A stretch of DNA of 9,556 bases, taken from NCBI GenBank assembly GCA_946482045.1, contig CAMLPZ010000160.1, positions 1 to 9,556 of the forward strand, read 5' to 3'. The DNA is from an uncultured Asticcacaulis sp. (GTDB taxonomy: Bacteria > Pseudomonadota > Alphaproteobacteria > Caulobacterales > Caulobacteraceae). The stretch's first letter is position 1, and every line of letters starts with the position of its first letter. Shown piece by piece: positions 1 to 6,543 of the stretch. Below the pieces are notes generated by a model. The model worked only from the letters and a program-made list of their open reading frames with translations. It did no database searches and was not told the origin of the DNA. The translations under genes were made by a program, and so were the position numbers.

Positions 1-47
1 ACTTCTTCAAAAACTCAGGATATGCTTCGACTTAATCCCATAACGAT

Positions 48-278
48 CTAATGTTTTGCGCTTTCGAGTGTGGTATGGCGGCCCTTGCCGCCCTTCAAAT
101 CGTCATCGTGGGTGTGATGCGAATCCGCCTCGCCGCCCCCGCCCGACACCTTGGAATGCATACGCCGGCCTGTGTCCGGCGATGGCTTTTTGATTTCCAA
201 CGGCGCCTTGGCGTTCTCATGCGAAGCACCCGGACCGCCCTGCCGGATCGAAGCCGGCGTCTTGGTTGAAGTCGACAT
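48..278 (-). CDS. Small hydrophilic, probably disordered protein (76 aa)
   Basis: I do not recognise this gene. It encodes 76 residues rich in Gly, Ser, Thr, His, Lys and Asp, with no hydrophobic stretch, so no membrane segment or signal peptide is visible. Residues 46-60 are a Gly run followed by a His/Asp-rich stretch (SHHTHDDD), which could bind metal, although that is speculation. It starts with ATG two bases after the stop of the small gene upstream. An AGGA that could serve as its ribosome site lies inside the last codons of that gene, about 10 bases before the ATG, so translation is probably coupled. It would be the last gene of the mscS-trmH unit. The tandem arrangement and position support a real gene; low complexity and short length argue for caution. 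Confidence 0.55.
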   Translation of the reverse strand: MSTSTKTPASIRQGGPGASHENAKAPLEIKKPSPDTGRRMHSKVSGGGGEADSHHTHDDDLKGGKGRHTTLESAKH

Positions 279-280
279 GA

Positions 281-460
281 TTAACGATCCTGTTGATAAC
301 CCTGGTGGGTTGTGTTGATCCTGGTATTGGCCTGCTGGCCGCGCTGATTGGGATTGATCTCGCCCTGGGCGTGGTTGCGGTCGGCCGTGTGATCCCTGAC
401 TGTCTCGCCGGGACCGGCGTGGCTGAGATTATCGTGCGGAACCGGGGGAAGTTTGCTCAC
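281..460 (-). CDS. Small hydrophilic protein ending in THQGYQQDR (59 aa), GTG start
   Basis: Function unknown. The preferred start is the GTG at 460-458, because AGAGGAG lies 7 bases upstream. An ATG at 550 in the same frame would give 89 residues, but the added part reads like leader sequence and would overlap the end of the methyltransferase gene. The 59-residue product begins with a Pro-rich stretch (LPPVPHD), is very rich in Asn, Gln, His and Arg, and contains no hydrophobic segment. It ends in an N-T-T-H-Q-G-Y-Q-Q-D-R tail. From memory, similar tails occur in short uncharacterised alphaproteobacterial proteins, but I cannot verify this here. Intrinsic disorder is likely. The gene lies 80 bases downstream of the methyltransferase on the same strand and its stop is 2 bases before the next small gene. 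Confidence 0.6.
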   Translation of the reverse strand: MSKLPPVPHDNLSHAGPGETVRDHTADRNHAQGEINPNQRGQQANTRINTTHQGYQQDR

Positions 461-467
461 AGTGTTT

Positions 468-474
468 CTCCTCT
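468..474 (-). promoter_or_regulatory. Ribosome binding site deciding the GTG start at 460
   Basis: On the minus strand this reads AGAGGAG, followed by 7 bases and then GTG. It is the best Shine-Dalgarno match in this part of the window and is the reason for choosing the GTG over the longer ATG frame. Confidence 0.65.
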
Positions 475-540
475 TTTCAGATTTGAACCCCTCCGCGCAC
501 AGAATGCCTGACGGGCCGGTAAGAGGACAATTCGGAAGGG

Positions 541-1311
541 TCAGCGGCACATATGATAAAGGACAATCCCGCTTGTCGTCGCGACATTCAGACTGTCGAA
601 GCCGCCATGCATGTCGATACGCACCGTCGTGCAGGCCTCCATCAGTTCGGGCGTCAGGCCGGGCCCTTCGGCGCCGAACAGAAAGGCCGAGCGCATTTCC
701 GGGACCACCTCGTCCAGCCGCATCCGGCCAGAGGGACTAAGGCCATAGGGTGCCAGATCGTGTGATTTTAAAACCGCCTGAAGATCATCGACACGATAAT
801 GCGGCACCTGGAAAACGCCGCCGACGCTGACGCGGATGGCCTTGCGATAGAGCGGATCGCAGGACTGCGCATCGAGCAGTACGGCGTCAACACCGAACGC
901 CGCCGCATTGCGCAGCAGGCCGCCCATATTATCGGTATTGGCGATCGCCGACAAAGCCAGGACCCGCACATGCGTCTTGTTCAGCACCGCGTCCAAAGCC
1001 GGCGGCGCGTAACGCCCAAGGGCCAGGTAACCGCGATGGATCGGAAAGCCGGCGATATAGTCCATCAAACCTTGCGCGACCACATAGACCGGTGCATCGC
1101 CCAGAGCTGAGACATCGAGATTGCGCAGCCGTTCCGGCGTCGTCAGCACACTGACGGTCTCGCACAAGCGCGAGGCAAACAGGCGCTCCAGCACGACCTG
1201 CCCCTCCGCCATGAACAGACCCGCGCGGCCGGTCAGGTCGCGGTCCTTCACGTCACGGAACAATTCCAGGCGGGGATCATCCGCGTTCGCGATTTCAATG
1301 CACCGTGTCAC
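541..1311 (-). CDS. TrmH/SpoU-family RNA 2'-O-methyltransferase
   Basis: This predicted SPOUT-class enzyme transfers a methyl group from S-adenosylmethionine to a ribose 2'-OH in rRNA or tRNA in the cytoplasm. The exact target cannot be read from sequence. All three family motifs are present: motif 1 at about residues 123-140 (ANTDNMGGLLRNAAAFG, with the key Asn and Arg), motif 2 at 211-220 (LFGAEGPGLT), and motif 3 at 232-250 (containing DSLNVATTSG), which forms the SAM-binding trefoil knot. Residues 1-100 resemble the N-terminal substrate-binding domain. Length, 256 aa, is normal for the family. Motif 3 begins ID-M where the usual form is IP-M, a mild variation. The start is GTG at 1311, with GGAG 9 bases upstream (1321-1324). 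The gene overlaps the mscS 3' end by 17 bases, so the two are probably co-translated. Confidence 0.88.
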   Translation of the reverse strand: MTRCIEIANADDPRLELFRDVKDRDLTGRAGLFMAEGQVVLERLFASRLCETVSVLTTPERLRNLDVSALGDAPVYVVAQGLMDYIAGFPIHRGYLALGRYAPPALDAVLNKTHVRVLALSAIANTDNMGGLLRNAAAFGVDAVLLDAQSCDPLYRKAIRVSVGGVFQVPHYRVDDLQAVLKSHDLAPYGLSPSGRMRLDEVVPEMRSAFLFGAEGPGLTPELMEACTTVRIDMHGGFDSLNVATTSGIVLYHMCR

Positions 1312-2377
1312 CTGATATGGCTCCAGCCAGTTCGGCGCGCTGTCGCGGCAGGCACTGCGGATAGTTTTCCTGGATGAAGGCGATCATCTGCTCGCGCACC
1401 AGACACCGCAGGTCCCAGGCATTGCCAGAATCCCCCGCACTGACCAGTATACGGATCTTCATCGCTTCTTTTTCGCATTCGGTGACCTGAATGACCTGGG
1501 TCTTGCCGTCCCACAAGGGCGTCGCGGCCAGTATGGCCTTAAGCCTCTCGCGCAACGGCTCCAGCGGCAGGGTATAGTCGGCATAGAGATTGACCTCTCC
1601 GATAAGGTCTGCCGAGGTCCGCGTCCAGTTCTGAAACGGATGTTCCAGCAGATAACTGATCGGCAGGACCAGGCGGCGCAGGTCCCACAGCTTGACCGTG
1701 ACAAAGACCAGATTGATCTCCTCTATCCGTCCCCACTCGCCTTCCACCACGACGACGTCGTCGATCCGGATCGGCTGCGACAGGGCTATGGTAATCCCCG
1801 CGAGCAGGTTGCCGAGCGTCTTCTGCGCAGCAAAACCGAGAATAATGCCGGCGATGCCGGCGGATGCCAGGAGGCTGACACCCAGTGTCCGCAACGCTTC
1901 GAACTGCAGGAACACGGCGACCGTCGCGGTCAGGAAGACGAGGAAGGTCACGATGCCGCGAACGACGACGATGCGCGTACGTACCTCGCGGGCCCTGAGA
2001 TTGTCCCGGACCGTGATATCGTAACGTTTGGAGACGGCGTTGCTAATGACCTCGATGATGCGCATGGCCAGCCAATAGAGCAGAAGCACGCTGCTGATCT
2101 TGACTACCGCTGCGAAGAACGGATGCCTGAGCGCTTCGGGAAAGGTCAGGTGCAGCGCGATGAATACCGTCAGTATCGGCACGGCCGTATAGACGGGTGC
2201 ACGCAGCCGCTCGCACTTGACGAACAGCGCCAAAGCTTTGCTGCGCTTGATGATCCGGCTAAGCAGCGACAGAACCAGGCCAGCTGCGACAAATCCGACC
2301 GCCAGCCCGAGAAGGACGACCAGACCGATCAGGACCTCATCCGGGACGGTTTTCTGAAGATTTTCGATATATTCCAT
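1295..2377 (-). CDS. mscS: MscS-family mechanosensitive ion channel
   Basis: This inner-membrane channel opens under membrane tension and releases solutes during hypo-osmotic shock. The 360-residue protein has hydrophobic segments at about 15-39, 63-79, 87-108 and 137-158. They are followed by a Gly/Ala-rich pore helix at about 164-198 (ASAGIAGIILGFAAQKTLGN) of the MscS TM3 type. Next come the beta domain (QPIRIDDVV, then GRIEEINLVFVTV) and the cytoplasmic C-terminal region. It is longer than E. coli MscS, with extra N-terminal membrane segments as in YbdG/YnaI-like members. The ATG at 2377 was chosen because CGGAG lies 5 bases upstream and the hydrophobic region follows quickly. An upstream in-frame ATG at 2494 would start inside the operator palindrome and add 39 unlikely residues. 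It is the first gene of the left block and is divergent from puuA. The symbol indicates family only. Confidence 0.88.
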   Translation of the reverse strand: MEYIENLQKTVPDEVLIGLVVLLGLAVGFVAAGLVLSLLSRIIKRSKALALFVKCERLRAPVYTAVPILTVFIALHLTFPEALRHPFFAAVVKISSVLLLYWLAMRIIEVISNAVSKRYDITVRDNLRAREVRTRIVVVRGIVTFLVFLTATVAVFLQFEALRTLGVSLLASAGIAGIILGFAAQKTLGNLLAGITIALSQPIRIDDVVVVEGEWGRIEEINLVFVTVKLWDLRRLVLPISYLLEHPFQNWTRTSADLIGEVNLYADYTLPLEPLRERLKAILAATPLWDGKTQVIQVTECEKEAMKIRILVSAGDSGNAWDLRCLVREQMIAFIQENYPQCLPRQRAELAGAISGDTVH

Positions 2378-2483
2378 GACGGCTCCGAGACTGCACCCCG
2401 GTCGCGGACCAAACGTCGGGAGGTGATAAAATTGCAATGGGTCAGCCACGGCCCGGCTTGCCTCGGGATATGAAAACTGGCAT

Positions 2484-2497
2484 ATTGTGATCACAAT
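2484..2497. promoter_or_regulatory. Candidate operator palindrome, copy 1 (puuA/mscS side)
   Basis: The sequence is ATTGTGATCACAAT, a perfect 14-bp inverted repeat with no spacer. The same 14 bases occur at 8935-8948, and the identity extends 2 bases to the left (AT). Its place in the middle of a divergent intergenic region fits a repressor or activator site for puuA, mscS or both. The outer TTGT/ACAA arms resemble sites of several small helix-turn-helix regulators. TGTGA/TCACA are CRP-like half-sites, but they abut instead of being 6 bases apart. The regulator is not identifiable from this window. Confidence 0.65.
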
Positions 2498-2498
2498 C

Positions 2499-2504
2499 TG
2501 TCAA
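2499..2504 (-). promoter_or_regulatory. Possible -35 element facing mscS, next to the operator
   Basis: On the minus strand these bases read TTGACA, a perfect -35 hexamer, ending one base before the palindrome. A protein bound to the palindrome would sit in the spacer of any promoter using it. The matching -10 is poor: an AT-rich CAATAT follows at shorter than usual spacing. This is a suggestion only. Confidence 0.3.
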
Positions 2505-2614
2505 GATACCCTGCCGGTGCCTGTTCCTACAGGCTGGCCGTCGACTTCAAGGAGCGTTGCAAATGCTCCGGCCGGTGTCATGATCCGTCACATCACAGCG
2601 AAAAGACGATTCTC

Positions 2615-4042
2615 ATGCCGCTCGATCACTCCCCCAAAAACCAGATGAAATCCAAGAAGCGCAAGAAGGCGTTTTCCCGGCGCGGCGTCGATAACGTCGA
2701 AGACGCCAAGGAATGGCTGCAAAGCCAGAACATCGAAGAGATCGAGTGCCTGATCCCGGATCTCGCCGGCGTCGCACGTGGCAAGATCATGCCGGCCAAA
2801 AAATTCCTGACCTCGCCCTATATGAACCTGCCGCTGGCCGTCTTCTATCAGACGATCGCCGGCGACTATCCTGATCTCGAAGGCGTGGTCGGCACGGTGC
2901 AATCCGACACTGATGTTTTCCTGAAGCCCGATTTCCGTACACTCGCCGCCGTGCCGTGGGCACATGACCCTACCGCCCAGGTCATCCACGACGCCTTCCA
3001 CCCCGATGGCCGCCCGGTCGAGGAAAGCCCGCGCCAGGTGCTGCGCCGCGTGCTCGGCTTCTATGAGGCCAAGGGCTGGAAGCCGATCATCGCGCCTGAG
3101 CTCGAATTCTATCTGGTCGAAAAGAATGTCGACCCGGACTATCCGCTCAAGCCGCCAATCGGCCGTTCGGGAAGACCGGAAACCGGCCGTCAGGGCTATT
3201 CGATCTCGGCGGTCAACGAATTCGACGCCCTGTTCGAGGACATGTACGAATATTCTGAAAGTCAGGGTCTTGAGATCGACACCCTGATCCATGAGTCCGG
3301 CGTAGCGCAGATGGAAATCAATCTGCGTCACGGCGATCCGCTGGAACTGGCCGACCAGGTCCTGATGTTCAAGCGGACCATCAAGGAAACGGCGCTGGAG
3401 CATGACATCTACGCCACCTTCATGGCCAAGCCGATGGCGCAGGAGCCGGGCTCGGCCATGCACATCCACCAGTCGATCATTGACGCCAAGACCGGCAAGA
3501 ACCTGTTCTCCGATCCGCAGACCGGCAACCCGACCGAGCTGTTCTTCGCCTTTATCGCCGGCCAGCAGAAATACATGCCGGCCATCACCTCGCTTTTGGC
3601 GCCGTACGTCAACTCCTACCGCCGCCTGGCCAAGGGGTCGGGCGCGCCCGTCAACACGCAATGGGGCTATGACAACCGCACAGCCGGCCTGCGCGTACCG
3701 CCGTCCGACGCCGAAAACCGCCGCCTGGAAAACCGCATTCCGTCGTCGGACGCCAATCCTTACCTGGCCATCGCAGCGGTTCTGGCTTCGGGCTATCTTG
3801 GCATGATCGACAAGCTGAAGCCCGCCGATCCGGTCGATATCGACGCCGCCACCCTGCCGCAGGGCGACCTGCCCTACTCGCTGGTCCAGGCGATCATCAA
3901 GCTGGAGCGCGCCCAGCCGATCATTGATATGCTGGGGCCGCAGTTCGTCACGGCTTACAGCCGTGTGAAGCTCTACGAGTACGAGACCTTCATGCAGACG
4001 ATCAGCCCGTGGGAGCGCGAATTCCTTTTGCTCAACGTATGA
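2615..4042 (+). CDS. puuA: Glutamate-putrescine ligase (glutamine synthetase family, PuuA type)
   Basis: This is predicted to couple glutamate to putrescine with ATP, giving gamma-glutamylputrescine, the first step of the Puu pathway in the cytoplasm. The 475-residue protein matches the usual length (E. coli PuuA is about 472). An N-terminal beta-grasp region spans about 28-125 (DLAGVARGK at 49-57). The catalytic domain follows with metal and substrate motifs: PELEFYLVEK at 161-170, QMEINL at 232-237, SAMHIHQS at 280-287, DNRTAGLRVP at 353-362 and RLENRIPSSDANPYL at 370-384. The adenylylated NLY motif of true GlnA is absent, which favours a gamma-glutamylamine ligase over ammonia-assimilating glutamine synthetase. 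The N-terminus has an unusual basic stretch (KSKKRKK, 12-18). The start ATG has only a weak ribosome site; ATG 2645 is an alternative. Clustering with puuB and puuD types supports polyamine substrate, though the precise amine is inferred. Confidence 0.88.
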   Translation: MPLDHSPKNQMKSKKRKKAFSRRGVDNVEDAKEWLQSQNIEEIECLIPDLAGVARGKIMPAKKFLTSPYMNLPLAVFYQTIAGDYPDLEGVVGTVQSDTDVFLKPDFRTLAAVPWAHDPTAQVIHDAFHPDGRPVEESPRQVLRRVLGFYEAKGWKPIIAPELEFYLVEKNVDPDYPLKPPIGRSGRPETGRQGYSISAVNEFDALFEDMYEYSESQGLEIDTLIHESGVAQMEINLRHGDPLELADQVLMFKRTIKETALEHDIYATFMAKPMAQEPGSAMHIHQSIIDAKTGKNLFSDPQTGNPTELFFAFIAGQQKYMPAITSLLAPYVNSYRRLAKGSGAPVNTQWGYDNRTAGLRVPPSDAENRRLENRIPSSDANPYLAIAAVLASGYLGMIDKLKPADPVDIDAATLPQGDLPYSLVQAIIKLERAQPIIDMLGPQFVTAYSRVKLYEYETFMQTISPWEREFLLLNV

Positions 4043-4046
4043 CTAT

Positions 4047-4072
4047 CATGGGGGAACGGCGTTTCCCCCATG
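4047..4072 (+). other. Perfect hairpin in the puuA-puuB intercistronic gap
   Basis: CATGGGGGAA and TTCCCCCATG form an uninterrupted 10-bp stem around the 6-base loop CGGCGT, starting 4 bases after the puuA stop. It is followed by TGCCCCCTTCCC, not a T-run, so it is not a classical intrinsic terminator. It could be an mRNA processing or stability element, or a partial attenuator that lowers puuB output relative to puuA. Confidence 0.6.
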
Positions 4073-4097
4073 TGCCCCCTTCCCAGAGTCGTAACCT

Positions 4098-5372
4098 ATG
4101 CTGAACACAGGGCACCCGGAAGGCTCATGGTATCGCGCTTCGATCGCCCAGGCCCCGCGCTATCCCGCGTTGGATGGCGATTTGCGCGTTGATGTCGGCA
4201 TTGTCGGGGGCGGCTATACTGGTCTGGGCGCCGCTTTGGAACTGGCGCAAAAAGGCGTCCGGGTCGCGGTTCTCGAAGCCGCGGAGATTGGGTCCGGCGC
4301 GTCGGGGCGCAATGGTGGCCAGATGCATATAGGCCAGCGCCTCGATCCGGAAACGCTGGAGCAGATGTTCGGCGAGGATATCGCACGCCAGTTCTGGGAC
4401 ATGGCCATGGACGCGCGCCACAGCCTGGATGCGCTAATGGCGGACCACGGCATCGACTGCGACGTGCGCGGTGGCCTGATCCATGCCTGGCACAAACCGC
4501 GCTTCGAAGCCGATGACCGGGCCTATGCCGACTTCGTCCAAAGCCGCTATGGTTACGACCAACTCTCCCTGCTTTCGCGCGAGGCAGTCAATGCAGAACT
4601 GGGCACTGATGTTTACCATGGCGGCCTGTTCGACGCCGGCGGCGGGCATCTGCACCCGCTGAAACTGGCCATCGGCATGGCGAAGGCGGCGGCCGCGAAA
4701 GGCGCTCAACTGTTCGAACACAGCCAAGTTCAGCGCATCGAAAATGGCGCCATATCGGCCCTGCATACGGCGCGCGGCCGTGTCACCTGTGACACCATTC
4801 TCCTTTGTGGCAACGGCTATATGGAAGGCTTAAGCGAACGCGTCGACAGCCACGTCATGCCGATCAACAACTTCATCCTGACCACCGCGCCGCTGACAGA
4901 CGATGCCATCCTGCGCAGCAACTATGCCGCGGCAGACTCGCGCTTCGTCGTCAACTACTGGCGAAAGACGCCGGACAATCGGCTGCTGTTCGGCGGCGGC
5001 GAGAACTACACACCATGGTTCCCCAAGGACATTGCCGGCTTCGTTCGCCGCAACATGCTGAAAATCTACCCGCAACTGGCCGATGTCGAGATTACCCACG
5101 CCTGGGGCGGGACATTGGCCATCACCATGAGTCGCGCACCGTTTGTGCGCCAGCTATCATCGAGTGTTTTCGTCAGCGCCGGCTATAGCGGCCAGGGCGT
5201 GGTGCTGGCGCCCTATTTCGGCCGGCTGCTGGCGCGCGCCGTTACAGGGGACGCCCGCGATGTCGAACTGCTCAGCCAGCTGCCCACTCCGGCGTTTTTC
5301 GGTGGCCGGGCTCTGCGCTGGCCCGCCCTGGTTGCAGGTCTTAGCTATTACGCCTTAAGAGACAGGCTTTAA
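4098..5372 (+). CDS. puuB: Gamma-glutamylputrescine oxidase (FAD-dependent, DAO family, PuuB type)
   Basis: This is predicted to oxidise gamma-glutamylputrescine with oxygen to gamma-glutamyl-gamma-aminobutyraldehyde, ammonia and hydrogen peroxide, directly after PuuA. The 424-residue protein (E. coli PuuB is about 426) opens with a Trp-Tyr-containing N-terminus (GSWYRAS). A Rossmann dinucleotide fold follows at 31-61, with G-x-G-x-x-G in VGIVGGGYTGLG and the acidic end VAVLEA. Next is the ASGRNGGQ motif at 68-75, typical of DAO-family oxidases. The C-terminal FAD-closing segment SAGYSGQGVVLAPYFG is also typical. It lies 55 bases after puuA, separated by a strong hairpin, and is very probably co-transcribed. 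The ribosome site before ATG 4098 is weak, which may matter together with the hairpin. A related amine oxidase acting on another glutamylated amine is the main alternative. Confidence 0.88.
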   Translation: MLNTGHPEGSWYRASIAQAPRYPALDGDLRVDVGIVGGGYTGLGAALELAQKGVRVAVLEAAEIGSGASGRNGGQMHIGQRLDPETLEQMFGEDIARQFWDMAMDARHSLDALMADHGIDCDVRGGLIHAWHKPRFEADDRAYADFVQSRYGYDQLSLLSREAVNAELGTDVYHGGLFDAGGGHLHPLKLAIGMAKAAAAKGAQLFEHSQVQRIENGAISALHTARGRVTCDTILLCGNGYMEGLSERVDSHVMPINNFILTTAPLTDDAILRSNYAAADSRFVVNYWRKTPDNRLLFGGGENYTPWFPKDIAGFVRRNMLKIYPQLADVEITHAWGGTLAITMSRAPFVRQLSSSVFVSAGYSGQGVVLAPYFGRLLARAVTGDARDVELLSQLPTPAFFGGRALRWPALVAGLSYYALRDRL

Positions 5373-5523
5373 AAACAACGCATTGCGACAAAACGTTAGT
5401 ACCAGATTGCCATCTCACATACCTGAAATATAACGAAACACTCGGTTTCAGTTGTGACGATATTCAGGAATCATTAAGCCTTACGCGGCATCTCTAACTG
5501 TGTATCCTATACATGGGGGCGAA
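5373..5523 (+). other. AT-richer intergenic region before the Cache/MCP gene
   Basis: These 151 bases hold no gene I can support and are more AT-rich than the flanks. A short inverted repeat, GAAAC-ACTCG-GTTTC, lies at 5435-5449, with an alternative pairing CTGAAA/TTTCAG at 5423-5451. A TTGTGA at 5452-5457 with TAAGCC 17 bases downstream is a weak promoter-like pair. The gap is long enough for the downstream gene to have its own promoter. Confidence 0.35.
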
Positions 5524-6543
5524 ATGCAGACGGTCAGCGTCAAGGATATTGCCGAGCATACCGCGAAGGCGAAAGCCGTAACCTCGGGCCGTCTGCGCGA
5601 CATCACGGGTGTCACCAACACATTGCGCATTCTTGCGCTCAACGCCTTGATCGAAGCCAAGCGGGCCGGCGACATGGGCGCAGGCTTCGCCGTCGTCGCC
5701 GACGAAGTCCGTCAGATTTCAGGCCGTGTCGAAGAGATCTCCAAGCGCATGGCGGACGAACTGGCCACCGAGATCGGCGCGCTTGAGACCCTGACCGAAA
5801 GCATGGCGGCGCAGAACCAGGGCGCACGCCTGATCGACCTGGCGCTCAATGCCATCGAACTCATCGACCGCAATCTTTATGAACGCACCTGCGACGTCCG
5901 CTGGTGGGCGACCGACGCCGCCATGGTCGCGGCCGCGGCCGACCGTTCGGCCTGCGCCAAGGCCTCGCAGCGCCTGGGCGTCATCCTCGACGCCTATACG
6001 GTCTATCTCGACCTGTGGCTGTGCGACCTTGACGGCACTATCATCGCCAATGGCCGGCCGAACCGTTACAGCGTCGAAGGCGCCAATGTCGCGGACCAGG
6101 CGTGGTTCCAGCGCGCCCGCGCACTCTCAAGCGGCGATGATTTCGCTGTCGCCGACATCACCACCGAACGCCACCTGAATGGCGCCCAGGTCGCGACCTA
6201 TGCCACCGCCGTGCGCGAAAATGGCTTGTCGGATGGCAAGGCGATCGGCGTGCTGGGAGTCCACTTTGACTGGCAACCCCAGGCCGCCGCGATCACGCAA
6301 GGGATTCGCCTGACCGAAGCCGAGCGTCAGACCACACGCGCCCTGCTGGTCGACTCGTCGGGCCGGGTGATCGCGTCTTCGGATGGCAAGGGTATCCTGC
6401 ACGACCGCATCGCCCTACGAACGGGCGGCCAACCTTTTGGAACTTATCAGGATGGTGGCAATCTGATCGCGTTTCACCGCACGCCGGGTTACGAGACCTA
6501 TGCCGGGCTCGGCTGGTATGGTGTGATCATACAGAGAGTTTAG
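5524..6543 (+). CDS. Soluble chemoreceptor-like protein: MCP signalling tip followed by a Cache-like sensor
   Basis: The protein has 339 residues and no membrane segment or signal peptide. Residues 31-67 match the highly conserved hairpin tip of methyl-accepting chemotaxis proteins (LALNALIEAKRAGD, GFAVVADEVRQIS), the part that contacts CheA and CheW. Residues 68-100 are a short coiled-coil-like stretch. From about 104 to 335 the protein resembles a Cache/PDC sensor: NLYERTCDVRWWATD at 117-131, then YLDLWLCDLDGTIIANG, DQAWFQRA and a second strand-rich half. The order, signalling module first, is opposite to textbook receptors. I start at ATG 5524, with a purine-rich GGGGGCGAA just before it; GTG 5500 in frame is possible but lacks a ribosome site. 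Being next to puu genes, it might sense a polyamine or related metabolite; this is inference. Its stop overlaps the stop of the convergent peptidase gene. Confidence 0.75.
   Translation: MQTVSVKDIAEHTAKAKAVTSGRLRDITGVTNTLRILALNALIEAKRAGDMGAGFAVVADEVRQISGRVEEISKRMADELATEIGALETLTESMAAQNQGARLIDLALNAIELIDRNLYERTCDVRWWATDAAMVAAAADRSACAKASQRLGVILDAYTVYLDLWLCDLDGTIIANGRPNRYSVEGANVADQAWFQRARALSSGDDFAVADITTERHLNGAQVATYATAVRENGLSDGKAIGVLGVHFDWQPQAAAITQGIRLTEAERQTTRALLVDSSGRVIASSDGKGILHDRIALRTGGQPFGTYQDGGNLIAFHRTPGYETYAGLGWYGVIIQRV

Larger units (their letters stand above)
2378..2614. promoter_or_regulatory. Divergent promoter region between mscS and puuA
   Basis: These 237 bases separate two divergent genes. 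They contain the ATTGTGATCACAAT palindrome 106 bases from the mscS start and 117 bases from the puuA start. Between the palindrome and puuA the leader can form short hairpins: GCCTG/CAGGC at 2519-2534 and GGAGC/GCTCC at 2551-2569, followed by the self-complementary CCGGCCGG at 2568-2575. On the plus strand I see no convincing -35/-10 pair for puuA, and its Shine-Dalgarno is weak. Confidence 0.6.

Noticed and set aside
484..501. A minus-strand stretch reading GGGGTTCAAATCTG, like the T-arm of a tRNA.
   Set aside because: The sides do not pair into a 5-bp T-stem and there is no acceptor stem, D-arm or anticodon arm around it.
1640..2473. Long plus-strand open frame opposite mscS (277 aa).
   Set aside because: It is antisense to a clear channel gene, very rich in Asp, Arg and Gln as mirror frames of high-GC genes are, and has no recognisable domain.
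2378..2494. N-terminal extension of mscS from ATG 2494.
   Set aside because: It would start inside the operator palindrome, lacks a ribosome site, and the ATG at 2377 has CGGAG 5 bases upstream.
2484..2497. The palindrome as a CRP/FNR binding site.
   Set aside because: TGTGA and TCACA half-sites are present but directly joined; CRP sites need a 6-bp spacer, and FNR-type sites (TTGAT-N4-ATCAA) do not match.
2588..3661. Long minus-strand open frame opposite puuA (357 aa).
   Set aside because: It mirrors a well-conserved ligase gene, and its composition fits a shadow frame; no family motif is visible.
5352..5374. GCCT/AGGC followed by TTTAAAA at the puuB end as an intrinsic terminator.
   Set aside because: The stem is only 4 bp with an 8-base loop and the T-run is 3 bases; too weak to call.
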